This document shows positions 1-10,828 of a stretch of DNA of 64,000 bases, piece after piece. The translations under genes were made by a program, and so were the position numbers. This DNA is from Reticulitermes speratus (taxonomy: Eukaryota; Arthropoda; Insecta; Blattodea; Rhinotermitidae), in the NCBI GenBank assembly GCA_021186555.1, contig JAJKFL010000330.1:31911944-31975943 (forward strand), in the 5' to 3' direction. The notes under the pieces were generated by a model. The model saw nothing but the letters and a program-made list of their open reading frames with translations. It did not search any database and was not told the DNA's origin. How positions within the stretch are numbered: position 1 is the first letter of the stretch; each line of letters starts with the position of its first letter.

Positions 1-186
1 GAAAACGTATACTGTTCCGCTGGTTCATTGCCCCAGCTGCTCTTCTCTGCTTTAACTAAATCCGTCTCTGACTTTGGTAGATCGCTTACAACTTCGTAAA
101 CTCCTCAGTCATGACTTCTGATTACGTTAAAACGGACATTAAAAATGAAATTTCAAGCAAGAATCTCGTATATAATATATAATAAT

Positions 187-390
187 AATAACCTGGCTCA
201 ACAGCCCTATATGGGCTCAGGCCTCCTCTTTCCGAGGTTACTGGGTCGTGCGCATTCGTGGTAGTTGGTGACTGGACAACTGGCCGCGCTGCTGTTCTAT
301 CGATCCTGATGTGACCGCCAGAGCCATCTGGCAGGCAGTCAGGAGACTTGGGTGAGAAATGACCACAATTTGGCTTACGAAACATTTATA
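187..390 (-). mobile_element. SINE-like repeat (tail-sharing family), copy 1
   Basis: Read on the minus strand, this repeat runs from a GTTTCGTAAGCC-like start near 390 to a conserved end (GAGGCCTGAGCCCATATAGG, then GGCTGTTGAGCCA) near 190, followed by a TTATTATTAT tail. Copies with the same central and terminal blocks lie at 11270-11412 and 21205-21392. The terminal block is also the 3' end of the tRNA-headed SINE at 7133, so the two families share a tail. No clear Pol III box A or B was found in the head, so the source of this part is unknown. Confidence 0.6.
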
Positions 391-1712
391 AGAATCTCGT
401 AAAATTTTAAAATAAAAGTTATTATCTACCTTAAAAACACACAGTCATTTATATATATATATATATATGAATTGTAAAGAAAAAGTTACCAAACAATTCA
501 TAAGTTTTGGTAGTTATTTTGCACTTTTTTGTGCTCTCCAGAAACGTCTTTAACTCTGAAAGTCAAGGAGTAATTTTCTTTTAAGAATTCAAGCCATCCA
601 TATTTGTACATCACAGTCAAAAATCTCGTCTGTATGTATATAATATATATAATTAAACACTTGTTTCCTAAGATGTAGAACTAATATCCTTCAGTGCGAA
701 GGAAATTTATAATAAACTTCAAGTACGAAAGTGGGGGGAAAGAGACGAAGAACTACTGTTCACGGATAGCAAATCTCGGCTGTAACATCTTTCTCCTTGA
801 CCTCTGTAAACGACGAATTGTTCATCAAGGGTCACGAGTAAGACATCTCACAAAAACTTCTCTCTTTCACACAAAAATCTCCCTTGCAAACTGTGACCAT
901 GTTTTTTTTTCTGTCTGGATGCCTGAGCGTTGTTCTCTCCAGCCCGGAGTGTTGGGTTCGCTCCAAGACATGTTTCGTCTTCTTTTTTGCTATCTACTGG
1001 AGGTCTCTGCCATAACTACGTAGAGACGCCGGATTGGGAACGCATCCAAAGAGCGGCCTTCACATGGCGACTGAAGCCAACAACATGACCATGTTTTGGC
1101 GTCCAGTTTCATTGTACTTTACGATCATATCTGAGGTATTTACCATCAATTATGCTATAAGAGAATAATAGACAGAACGAGGTAACATATCGGATAGACA
1201 AGCACTGGGCTCCCGGCAACGTTGAATTTGGCTCCTCACTCAACACTTGCTTTAGGACCGTGGAAAGCCATCGAAAGCCTTGAACGATGTGGTTGTTCGC
1301 AGGATATCCCGCGGGCATAGTGACTTGCAGGCAGCAATTCGGCCTTCTTAAGCGAACCTTCTCCTCCTTCTCCTTCTCCACATCCTTCTCCTCTTTCTCG
1401 TACTACTCCTCCTCCTCTTCCTTTGTTACCCATCACCCGTTTTCGGCAGTTCTGCCGTAATGCACGATGCTATCCCGTAGACGGATGCTTGCTGTTGATG
1501 TGTGTCTAGGTTCTAGGCACACTGCGTGGTGTGGTGTGTGTGTGTGTGTGAGGGCTGCACACATGTAAAGATGCCTTGCGTCCATCCTGATGTTGTTACA
1601 TAAACGGTATAATTTTATGAAGGCTCCAATATTACACGAAAGGCCGATAATCTGTTTGGGTGACGTTGCTTCATTTTAAACGGACACAGATGTTATGTGA
1701 CGGACACGTCGA
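391..1712. other. No gene seen; short repeats only
   Basis: AT-rich DNA with a short TA run near 454 and a TG run near 1532. Open frames here are short, lack recognisable domains and have no splice context. I see no host gene. Confidence 0.5.
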
Positions 1713-2410
1713 CAGTGGTGGTGGTGGTGGTGGTGAAGGTGATGGTGGTGATGGTGATGGTGGTGGTGAAGGTTATGGTGGTGGTGGTAGTGGTGGTGGT
1801 GGTGAAGGTGATGATCGTGGTAATGGTGGTGAAGGTGATGGTGGTGGTGAAGGTTATGGTGGTGGTGGTAGTGGTGGTGGTGAAGGTGATTGTGGTGGTG
1901 GTCGTGATGGTGGTAGTGAAGGTGATGATGGTGGTAATGGTGGTGAAGGTGATGGTGGTGGTGAAGGTGATGGTGGTGGTGGTGGTAGTGGTGGTGAAGG
2001 TGATTGTGGTGGTGAAGGTGATTGTGGTGGTGGTGGTAGTGGTGATGGTGAAAGTGATTGTGGTGGTGGTGGTAGTGGTGGTGGTGAAGGGATTGTGGTG
2101 GTGGTGGTGATGGTGGTGGTGAAGGTGATGGTGGTGGTGGTGAAGGTGATTGTTGTGGTGGTGGTGAAGGTGGTGGTGTAGGTGGTGGTGGTGAAGGTGA
2201 TGGTGTTGATGGTGGTGGTGGTAAAGGTGATGGTGTTGATGGTGGTAGTGGTGATGGTGATGGTTATGGTAGTGATGGTGATGGTGATGGTTGTGGTAGT
2301 GATGGTGGTGGTGATGGTGGCGGTGATGGTGGAGGTGATGGTTGTAGTAGTAGTAGTAGTAGTAGTAGTAGTAACAGTTGTTGTAGGCCTAGTAGTAGTA
2401 GTAGTAGTAA
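1713..2410 (+). repeat. Compound trinucleotide array (GGT/GAT then AGT)
   Basis: About 630 bp of imperfect GGT repeats interspersed with GAT, GAA and TGT triplets, followed by nearly pure AGT from about 2344 to 2410, with a short interruption. All three frames are open for long stretches because the repeat lacks stops; the resulting Val-, Gly- or Trp-rich frames are not genes. Confidence 0.95.
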
Positions 2411-2455
2411 CGCGTATATTATTAAAAGATACAACTTCCTTGCTGCCGCCATAGT

Positions 2456-3114
2456 TTAGTCATAATATTTCATAGCCTGGCTGCCACACATTCGAATCTG
2501 CGGACAACGGATATCATCCTTTCAACAGCGGCATTTATTGCAGTACGTAACAGTATGTGAATGACAGACACAAAGCTTCATTCGACAAATGAAGGCCGCT
2601 CCTCGCAAACCTCCGTTCGTCTGCCCCGCAGGTTTCTATCCCAGGAATTATCCACAGATGGAATCACATGTTCGTTAGCCACATGCTTCAAATTGCGAGA
2701 GCTCACATCTATCCACAGAACCCCTTTATTTCATATCAATTCCGTGCATCAGACATCGCGAAATAGTTCTCAAAAGAGGCTTTCAAATTTTGCTCAGAGA
2801 ATTAGCACGACTAACAAAAAGTACATACATAAATGGAACATCACACACATTCACGTCACAAATAGAACTGACTGACAATTTCCCCCCATACGCCCAAGAA
2901 TATTTTTTATCATCCGGTTTCATCCGCTGTCAAAGGATATATGCAGCACAAAACGAAATATCTCATCTAAAACAAACAGCTTCACAGCACGTTCCTGAAG
3001 TTAGGACACGGTTTTATATACCTGCAAAAACTTGTGTTGGACAAAACACGAAACACACGAGACAGCGTACAGATTTTGTTTCATTCCATCTTTTCTGTTT
3101 GTATCGAAAGAAAA
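2456..3114. other. No gene seen
   Basis: Unique-looking sequence with two overlapping frames of about 100-126 codons, neither with a domain or composition that I recognise. It ends at the palindromic element that starts at 3124. Confidence 0.4.
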
Positions 3115-3865
3115 AAATTCAATTTTGTGAACCGCTTGTTGCCAGACTTTGTCCGTCGTCTTTATTGTGAATAAAACGTAAAATATAAAAATTTTATTAT
3201 ATTTTATTATATGTTATTATATTTTACATTTTATATATTTTTATACATTTTATATATATACAATAATATACATAGTATATATATATAATAAAATGTAAAA
3301 TATAAAAATGTAAAATATAAACATTTTATTATATTTTATTATGTTATTATATTTTACATTTTATATATTTTTATACATTATATATATATATACAATAATA
3401 TACATTTTATATATATAATAAAATGTAAAATATAAAAATGTAAAATATAAAAAGTTTATTATATTTTATTATATGTTATTATATTTTACATTTTATATAT
3501 TTTTATACATTTTATATATATACAATAATATACAGTTTATATATATAATAAAATATAAAATATAAACATTTTATTATATTGTATTATGTTATTATACTTT
3601 ACATTTTATATATTTTTATACATTTTATATATATACAATAATATACATTTTATATATATACAATAATATACATTTTATATATATATAATAAAATGTAAAA
3701 TATAAAAATGTTAAATATAAAAATTTTATTATATTTTATTATATTTTACATTTTTATATTTTACATTTTATTCACAATAAGGACGATACACAAAGTCCTA
3801 GCAACAAGCGGTTCACAAAGTCATATACCATCGTCATAACCTTTTAGAATTCAAATAAATTCAAT
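3115..3865. mobile_element. Palindromic element with AT-rich tandem core, 9-bp target duplication
   Basis: Inverted arms GTGAACCGCTTGTTGCCAG (from about 3128) and CAACAAGCGGTTCAC (to about 3819) flank an AT-rich core. The flanks AAATTCAAT at 3115-3123 and 3857-3865 look like a 9-bp target duplication. The right arm extends about 37 bp beyond the left, ending in CCTTTTAGAATTCAA. The 28539-28895 element has the same arms and the same one-sided extension in the opposite orientation, so this is a defined family and not a chance foldback. Confidence 0.7.
3178..3770. repeat. AT-rich tandem repeat, irregular 110-165 bp units
   Basis: The motif TTTATTATATTTTATTAT followed by TTACATTTTATATATTTTTA and TA-rich sequence recurs about five times (starts near 3190, 3320, 3458, 3565 and 3725). 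Units are themselves partly palindromic (TAAAATATAAA against TTTATATTTTA). It fills the core of the surrounding palindromic element. Confidence 0.8.
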
Positions 3866-4365
3866 GTTTAGTAACTTAACCGCTGTAGCAACGGGCTCAG
3901 TTATATTGCTACGAAACACGGTGCTTGCAAATAATGACGCTTCAAGTATCGTAAAAGAGAGTAGTTCTAGATTGGTTCAGTGCCTACTCCGGCATTACGC
4001 TACGTCATACATTGAAATTCCTGCACATGCCGTGTTTCTCGCCTTAAAAGACGCATTAATTTCTGAAAAAAAAACATCACCCTGTGACTTAACACCCAAA
4101 AATGCAGACTATTAAATCCGCAAAAAATACCTTGCTAATTATAGCTCACGGTTTATCACTTGTAGCCTTTTAATAAGCGGGAAATACGGTGTTTAATGCA
4201 TTTAATCCAACAAAATCAAATGTAAATAATATCTTTTATTCTAAAAACACCGTGCATCTTGTCACAATCACTATTTAAATACACCAACTGGATACACTTT
4301 TATTTAAAAAAACTGTGTAGTTCTTTAAAACATTATAATAAAACCCGACACATGTTTCGGCTGTT

Positions 4366-4401
4366 CACTGAGCCATCCTCACCCCTGAGGATGGCTCAGT
4401 G
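4366..4401. repeat. Perfect 16-bp hairpin next to a hammerhead-like motif
   Basis: CACTGAGCCATCCTCA and its exact complement flank a CCCC loop. On the minus strand the right arm leads into GTGAGGATGGCTCAGTGAAC and then AGCCGAAACATGTGTCGGG, the same order (UGANGA, stem, GAAAC, ACATGT) as the hammerhead-like motifs at 10829 and 31015, but with G in place of the first core C and no permitted base at the cleavage position. Probably a decayed relative. Confidence 0.5.
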
Positions 4402-4409
4402 AAATAATA

Positions 4410-5146
4410 TCCTTTAATAATTATCAACAATAAGAAACGTCGGTAATTGTCGTGTGTTCGAAAAGCCACTGTTGAATGTTCAAGAGACATGAAGGCTTAC
4501 AAGTCCAAGCGATTCAATTTAGATACGTACAGACGGATTTTTTTTTTACGGACAAGTAACGGACAAAGTGGACGAACAGACGGAAGGAAATTCAGTTGCA
4601 AAATTGTTCCAGACGTCACTGTGACGCTGTCAGACGCAGATGACACACAGAGGTGACAAAAATATTTTGTAGAACTAGGCGAAAATTTCATTTACAAAAT
4701 CGAATGCATAATATTTTGATTTTATACAAACAATTTCGCACTTCCTGCGAGTACGTTTCTGCAGTAGAATCAGTGTACTATAATCAGATGAAATCAGTGG
4801 TAATCGACAAGAGTACAATTTAGTCCTCCAAGCAGTAATTCAAAGAGTTTAAGCTTATCTTCTTTCTATGTGAAACTTCTGAATGATATATTTAGAGACC
4901 GTCCGCCTACGTACGGAAGCTAAAATTGCAACTACGCGTGACGTCAAGAGAGGCTAACTGTGCAGTATGGTGCCACTTGTCAGAGAACAAGGGAAGCTCG
5001 TCTTTAATATCAAGTGGGTTTGTAGACGTCTCTGAGGAAAATAACAAAAATTGTTCAAATCTGATGAAATGCGATTCCTGAAATCAGCAGACGATCAAAT
5101 GAGAAAAGAAGGAGAGGAATCTAAGATTTATATTACACATAGATGT
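4410..5146. other. No gene seen
   Basis: Sequence between the hairpin and the hexanucleotide array. One frame of 69 codons at 4447 has no recognisable domain. Confidence 0.4.
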
Positions 5147-6670
5147 TAAGGTAAAGGTAAAGGTAAAGGTAAAGGTAAAGGTAAAGGTAAAGGTAAAGGT
5201 AAAGGTAAAGGTAAAGGTAAAGGTAAAGGTAAAGGTAAAGGTAAAGGTAAAAGTAAAGGTAAAAGTAAAGGTAAAAGAGTAAAGGTAAAAAAGTAAAGGT
5301 AAAAGTAAAGGTAAAAGTAAAGGTAAAAGTAAAGGTAAAGTAAAGTAAAGGTAAAGGTAAAAGGTAAAGGTAAAGGTAAAGGTAAAGGTAAAGTAAAGGT
5401 AAAAGGTAAAGTAAAGGTAAAGGTAAAAGTAAAGGTAAAAGTAAAGGTAAAAGTAAAGGTAAAAGTAAAGGTAAAAGTAAAGGTAAAAGTAAAGGTAAAA
5501 GTAAAGGTAAAAGTAAAGGTAAAAGTAAAGGTAAAAGTAAAGTAAAAGTAAAGGTAAAAGTAAAGGTAAAAGTAAGAAGGTAAAAGTAAAGGTAAAAGTA
5601 AAAGTAAAAGTAAAAAGTAAAGGTAAAGGTAAAGGTAAAGGTAAAGGTAAAGGTAAAAGTAAAGGTAAAAGTAAAGGTAAAGGTAAAGGTAAAGGTAAAG
5701 GTAAAAGTAAAGGTAAAGTAAAGGTAAAAGTAAAGGTAAAAGTAAAGGTAAATAAGTAAATAGGTAAAAGTAAAGGTAAAAGGTAGTAAAGGTAAAAAGT
5801 AAAGGTAAAAGTAAAGGTAAAAGTAAAGGTAAAAAGTAAAGGTAAAAGTAAAGGTAAAAGTAAAGGTAAAAGTAAAGGTAAAAGTAAAGGTAAAAGTAAA
5901 GGTAAAAGTAAAAGTAAAGGTAAAGGTAAAGGTAAAGGTAAAGGTAAAGGTAAAGGTAAAGGTAAAGGTAAAGGTAAAAGTAAAGGTAAAAGTAAAGGTA
6001 AAAGTAAAGGTAAAAGTAAAGGTAAAAGTAAAGGTAAAAGTAAAGGTAAAGGTAAAGGTACAAGGTAAAGGTAAAGGTAAAGGTAAAGGTAAAGGTACAA
6101 GGTAAAGGTAAAAGTAAAGGTAAAAGTAAAGGTAAAGGTAAAGGTAAAGTAAAGGTAAAGGTAAAGGTAAAAGGTAAGGTAAAAGTAAAGGTAAAGGTAA
6201 AGGTAAAGGTAAAGGTAAAGGTAAAGGTAAAAGTAAAGGTAAAAGTAAAGGTAAAAGTAAAGGTAAAGGTAAAGGTACAGGTAAAGGTAAAGGTAAAGGT
6301 AAAGGTAAAAGTAAAGGTAAAAGTAAAGGTAAAAGTAAAGGTAAAGGTAAAGGTAAAGGTAAAGGTAAAGGTAAAGGTAAGGTAAAGGTAAGGTAAAGGT
6401 AAAGGTAAAAGTAAAGGTAAAGGTAAAGTAAAGGTAAAAGTAAAGGTAAAGGTAAAGGTAAAGGTAAAGGTAAAGGTAAAAGTAAAGGTAAAGGTAAAGG
6501 TAAAAGTAAAGGTGAAGGTAAAGGTAAAGGTAAAGGTACAAGTAAAGGTAAAAGTAAAGGTAAAGGTAAAGGTAAAGGTAAAGGTAAAGGTAAAGGTAAA
6601 AGTAAAGGTGAAGGTAAAGGTAAAGGTAAAGGTACAAGTAAAGGTAAAAGTAAAGGTAAAGGTAAAGGTA
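5147..6670 (+). repeat. 1.5-kb GGTAAA hexanucleotide array (TTTACC on the minus strand)
   Basis: About 250 hexamer units, mostly GGTAAA with AGTAAA variants in blocks and occasional one-base slips. The array directly abuts the 3' end of a minus-strand SINE (6671-6865). Other copies of that SINE end in GAACTTTACC or a close relative, so the array reads as an extreme expansion of the SINE tail on the minus strand. Long open frames here (up to about 590 codons, Phe/Leu/Thr/Tyr only) are products of the repeat, not genes. It is not the insect telomere unit TTAGG. Confidence 0.97.
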
Positions 6671-6865
6671 AGTTGTCCCCGTACACTCCATGAATGCATA
6701 CAAGGGGAGCAGAGTTAATGCTCCCCTCATTCTTAACCTCAGCAACAGAAGGATATGGGCAATTAACTCCAGGCCCCGGCCGCTTTAACCCGAGAAAGAA
6801 TTCCGGTACCCATTGCATGAGAAGCTGGGTGGGCCCCATAGCCGATCTGGACGTTTTAGAGACGA
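6671..6865 (-). mobile_element. tRNA-type SINE, copy with expanded tail (5'-truncated)
   Basis: Minus-strand copy of the family seen in full at 8184-8462. It has the conserved segments GGGTACCGGAATTC, AAGCGGCCGGGGCCTGGAG and GGTTAAGAATGAGGGGAGC, and loses homology toward the tRNA-like head. Its 3' end runs straight into the TTTACC array. Confidence 0.75.
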
Positions 6866-7132
6866 GAATAACAGCAAGACACTCTGTACGAGATAAAGAG
6901 AGGCACACACAGGACAGAGTCTTTGATTACTGATGCAAAGATAAAGAGGAATACTTAAAGGCAAACAAGAGGATGGGCTGCAAAATGGGCCCAATAGGTA
7001 CGAAACAGGTAACTTGTCTAGCGGTTAGAAGTGTTGCTTATGGGACAATACTTTCAAAATGAGTTCCAGTAATGGAAGACAACCTGCTTAAACAGGCGGA
7101 GATAATTTGTATGAACTAGTGAACAGAAATCG

Positions 7133-7400
7133 GCCGATCCCAGTGGCCGCGCGGTCTAAGGCGTGGGTCTTCGGCCGCTCGCTTACTAGGATCGTGGGTT
7201 CGAATCCCACCGGGGGCATGGATGTCTGTCTCTTGTGAGTGTTGTGTGTTGTCAGGTAGAGGTCTCTGCGACGAGCTGGTTACTCGTCCAGAGGAGTCCT
7301 ACCGACTGTGGTGTGTCTCAAATGTGTGTGACCATGAAACCTTGACGAAACGAGGAGGCCCAGGCCCATATTGGGCTGTCGAGCCATTGGTAAGAAAGAA
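7133..7400 (+). mobile_element. tRNA-headed SINE, copy 1
   Basis: The head carries a Ser/Leu-like box A (TGGCCGCGCGGTCTAAGGCG) and box B (GGGTTCGAATCCC), so Pol III could start here. The body follows (GTCTCTGCGACGAGC, AGGAGTCCTACCGACTGTGG), and the tail is GAGGAGGCCCAGGCCCATAT then TGGGCTGTCGAGCC. A second copy, more than 85 percent alike by eye, lies at 8856. The D-arm-like head does not fold into a full tRNA with an acceptor stem, so it is called a SINE and not a tRNA gene. Confidence 0.85.
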
Positions 7401-7419
7401 AGTGAACAGAAATCTCTTC

Positions 7420-8180
7420 AGTGCAGCATGCAGATTACAGGCAGCTAAATTAATGTTCAGTTAACACCGAAATATCATAATTGTCGCCTAGCTGCATATC
7501 AACGGTAAAGCCTCAGGAGAAAATAGAAGAAAAGCTAAGAGACTCGGACACTTCTGATTGATTTGTTATAACATTTTCACGCTTGTCAACAAGACAAAAT
7601 ATGTAACTCTAACTAAAGTATTTACAAACGTTGAGTGACATTTTATAAAGCTAAAATTCTGAAATACAGAAATAAATACCTTTGGTTTTTCAAATTTATA
7701 TACTCGTAATCTATTTTTACACAAGATATATATTGTTTCCACACGGTAATGCCAACTCTTAAAAGCACAGTTGTTAATATATATATATATATGTATATGT
7801 ATATACTAAGTACTTAAACATTAAAACTCTGAAATTTGCCCACAAATTTTACGTGTTTATGAATTTCGTAAGATTGTCCGAAGAAACAAGCAGCAAATAT
7901 AACTTTCTGGAGGGAACGAAATGAACTTCAAAATATTATTAACTGCCAAGCTTTAGAGGATTGAGCATATTTGTTACTAGAAAAAATTTTTCTTTTAAAC
8001 TAATCAGAAAATTCAAGACCATGCTATCGAAAAGTTCTGTGACCACACTATAACTATAAACGCTATAATTTCAGAATTAATTCTGAAACGTAACAGGCCT
8101 CAAGGCCTAATCATTGAGACTCAATGGGTCATAACAATGCCAAATATTTGCAGTTTGTGACCTAATTCTAAATCTGATCA
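7420..8180. other. No gene seen
   Basis: AT-rich sequence with a TA/TG run near 7777. Nothing else recognised. Confidence 0.4.
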
Positions 8181-8183
8181 GAT

Positions 8184-8462
8184 AGGTAAAGTTCATCCTA
8201 GAACAGGCCATGAAGGCCCAGAGGGGGAGTAGAGGTATAGCTCTACTCTTTCTTTAACCTCGGCGCTAGATGAGAGTGGGTGGTCAACGCCACGCCCCGG
8301 CCGCTTTACCTCCGGGAATGACCCGGTACCCATTGTACAGGAGGCTGGGTAGCCCCCAGGGTCGGTCTGGACGGGTGCTGAAAATCTCACCTCCACCGGG
8401 ATTCGATCCCCGGACCGTCCAGCTCGTAGCAAGTCGCTATACCGACTTAGCTATCTGAACAG
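8184..8462 (-). mobile_element. tRNA-type SINE, most complete copy of the second family
   Basis: On the minus strand the head reads GATAGCTAAGTCGGTATAGC (box A region) and GGGGATCGAATCCCGG (box B), followed by a body with GGGTACCGGGTCATTCCCG, AAGCGGCCGGGGCGTGGCG and CTACTCCCCCTCTGGGCC, and ends GGCCTGTTCTAGGATGAAC then TTTACC. Relatives lie at 6671, 10270, 17600, 21775 and 59800. Confidence 0.85.
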
Positions 8463-8855
8463 AACGTAAGCGTAATCTGTGGAAACAGGACTTCATAACT
8501 AAAGGTAAATTTATTGTCAACGACTAGAAACTAAACTCCTGTCTGCAGCACGAGGCATTTCCTGTTTCAGCTCGCAGGGCAAGCAGAACGGAATATTGAA
8601 TTCTGAGCAAAGCTTTGTTAACGCGCGAACCTAGAAGCATTTCTCTCTCATCGTTGATGAGAACGTAATTAACATCATATTATTTGCCTGCTAGTTAATG
8701 AGAACATTGCGGTACAGTAATTAGAGCAAGTCGCACACATCTGATTTAAGGACATCGCAGTGCTGCTTCAGATGGCTGGGAAAGACTGTTTGACAAAAAA
8801 CTAATACTGTGTTACAGGAATAAAGAAGTAAATTAGACAAATTAATAAATGACAT

Positions 8856-9058
8856 GCCGATCCCAGTGGCCGTGCGGTCTAAGGCGTGGGTCTGCGGCCG
8901 CTCGCTTGCTAGGATCGTGGGTTCGAATCCCACCGGGGGCATGGATGTCTGTCTGTTGTGAATGTTGTGTGTTGTCAGGTAGAGGTCTCTGCGACGAGCC
9001 GATCCCTCGTCCAGAGGAGTCCTACCGACTGTGGTGTGTCTCTCAGTGTGATCAAAAG
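8856..9058 (+). mobile_element. tRNA-headed SINE, copy 2 (3'-shortened)
   Basis: Same head and body as the copy at 7133, with box A TGGCCGTGCGGTCTAAGGCG and box B GGGTTCGAATCCC. It stops after GTGGTGTGTCTC and lacks the shared GGCCCAGGCCC tail. Confidence 0.85.
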
Positions 9059-9230
9059 AAATTACAAACCTCGACACTGAAATGGGAAAACCGGAGTAGG
9101 TAGAAAAGGACGACTAAAAAAAAATTAAAAAATAATAAAAAATAAATGACATAAAGAAAGTAATATTGGGGAAAAAAACATTTAACATCGAATACGGTAA
9201 ATTACGACTAGTAGGAATTATATTAATATT

Positions 9231-9786
9231 CATTCATTCTGCAGTCTGTCTTACGACAGGTCCGTAGCCTCTTCCAAAGCGAGTTCTCCACAGGGTGCGA
9301 TCTAGTGCTTCCTCTTTCAATTTCCAGTATCTTTTCTTTTCCTTAAGGTCATCCAGCAGCTGCTTACGTCTTCTCCCTCGTCTTCCCGTCATTTCTATCC
9401 TTCCCTCTAACTTTCCTTCAATCACGTGTTTCAGAAGGCAGTTCCTACGCAAGATGTGACCAATCCAGTTAGCCTTTCTTCTTTTTATTGTATGTACGAT
9501 ATTCCTCTCCTCCTTCACTCTCTGTAATACTTCTTCATTTCTCACACGATCGGTCCAACTGATCTTCTCCATTCTTCTCCAGCACCACATATCAAAACTT
9601 TCCAGATACTTCTGATCTACTTTCCCAAGTGTCCACGTTTCAGCATCACACAAAGCTACGCTCCAAATGTAGCACTTTACTGGTTTCTTCCTTAAATTTA
9701 ATTCCAGTTTGCTGGTGAAAAGATTTTTCTTCTTGTTGAATGCTGCTTTTGCCATGGCAATTCTGGATTTAATTTCACGTGTACAC
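9231..9786 (-). mobile_element. 5'-truncated LINE, copy 1, with 11-bp target duplication
   Basis: Encodes the region downstream of the reverse transcriptase of a non-LTR retrotransposon: CDAETWTLGKVDQKYLESF, MWCWRRMEKISWTDRVRNEE, KRRKANWIGHILRRN, GRRGRRRKQLLDDLKEKKRY and WRTRFGRGYGPVVRQT. The stop is at 9234-9236 and the tail is GAATGAATG. ATATTAATATT at 9220-9230 and 9787-9797 is an exact 11-bp target duplication, the mark of target-primed insertion. The frame is still open for 184 codons, so this is a fairly young copy. The reverse transcriptase itself is absent. Confidence 0.9.
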
Positions 9787-10269
9787 ATATTAATATTAAA
9801 CTTAAAAAAAAATATCAGGAATAGCGTTATTGGTAGATTAAAGGTGATATCTCATCATTCGATAGAAGGGACCGAAGGCATACACGACACAATTCAATCA
9901 AGGCAATTAGTACCCCTGGCCAGACTCGAACTGGGCACGTCCCAATGCAAATCACAAACTCAACTGCTTAAGCGTCTCGATAAGTAAATAGGCAAAGCAG
10001 AATATCGATGTTTCAACTTAATTAAATCGAGTCTTAATCATCAGTAATGCTCCTCGATGTCTCGTTGTGCCTTTAGGGATTAGTTCAATCCCAACTACTG
10101 TTAATGCAGAATTGATTACAGCACGGCTAAGGACTGGTAGAGTTTGGTGAATGGTGTTATAAGCAAATGCCTCCAGCATTATGATATAAACTTCAGTGAT
10201 TATGACTTCAGGGTAACTCCAAGAACAAGGCTGTCTCAATGCATAGTGATGGTTAGCGTATTCAGTTTG

Positions 10270-10590
10270 TCTGTAAAAGGTAATTTTGTCTCTATACACG
10301 CTATGAACGCACATCGATGGGTGGAGGTGAGACTCGAGCAATTCTTAACCTTGAAAATATGCCAAAGTGAGTGGTTAGCTTTACCCCCCCCCCCCCCCAA
10401 ACGCTTTATTCCTGGTAAATAACCCGTTCACATTAAGTAAGAGACTGTGTGGGCCCCATAGGCGGTCTGGGCTTTGTGGAGAAGATAAAAATCTATTCTC
10501 CCTGCCAGGAATAGGGCTACAATCCCTTGGTTGTCCAACCCATAACCTAGGCAGTATTCTACCTGAGCTTTCTCGGCTTCCCACAATTTT
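10270..10590 (-). mobile_element. tRNA-type SINE, second family, diverged copy
   Basis: On the minus strand a head AAGCTCAGGTAGAATACTGC is followed by a weak box B (GGGATTGTAGCCC), then CCCAGACCGCCTATGGGGCC and a body interrupted by a run of 17 C on the plus strand at 10383. The 3' end keeps ACAAAATTACCTTT, a variant of the usual ACTTTACC end. Confidence 0.65.
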
Positions 10591-10828
10591 TCTGTTGCTT
10601 TTTAAAATAATGTATTAATTGAATTCATAGCAGACCTATTTCATACTGTGTATTTTTGTGGGTGAATGTGGGCTTAAAAGCTAGCATGAATTATTGGTAG
10701 TTTTTATTGTCTATATCACAGTTTAAGTACTTACAGAGCAATCGCCATGTCATGTGAAACAATCTCTTGATTTTATATTTAAAGTCCGACACATGTACAA
10801 TATATTCACATTAATTGTGCACTTTCAC

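Noticed and set aside
1660-2181. Gly-rich and Val-rich frames of 137-173 codons
   Set aside because: Produced by the GGT array; a cuticle or silk-like Gly protein was considered, but there is no signal peptide, splice context or periodic residue other than the DNA triplet.
5147-6670. CRISPR array or telomere
   Set aside because: Units are 6 bp without spacers, and the insect telomere unit is TTAGG, not TTTACC.
5084-6908. Open frames of 517-591 codons
   Set aside because: They are translations of the GGTAAA array (only Phe, Leu, Thr, Tyr, Pro), with no real composition or start context.
7133-7220. tRNA gene (Ser/Leu-like)
   Set aside because: Boxes A and B are present, but no acceptor stem closes and the sequence continues into a repeated body also found at 8856; it is a SINE head. 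The same reasoning applies to 8400-8460 and 11560-11625.
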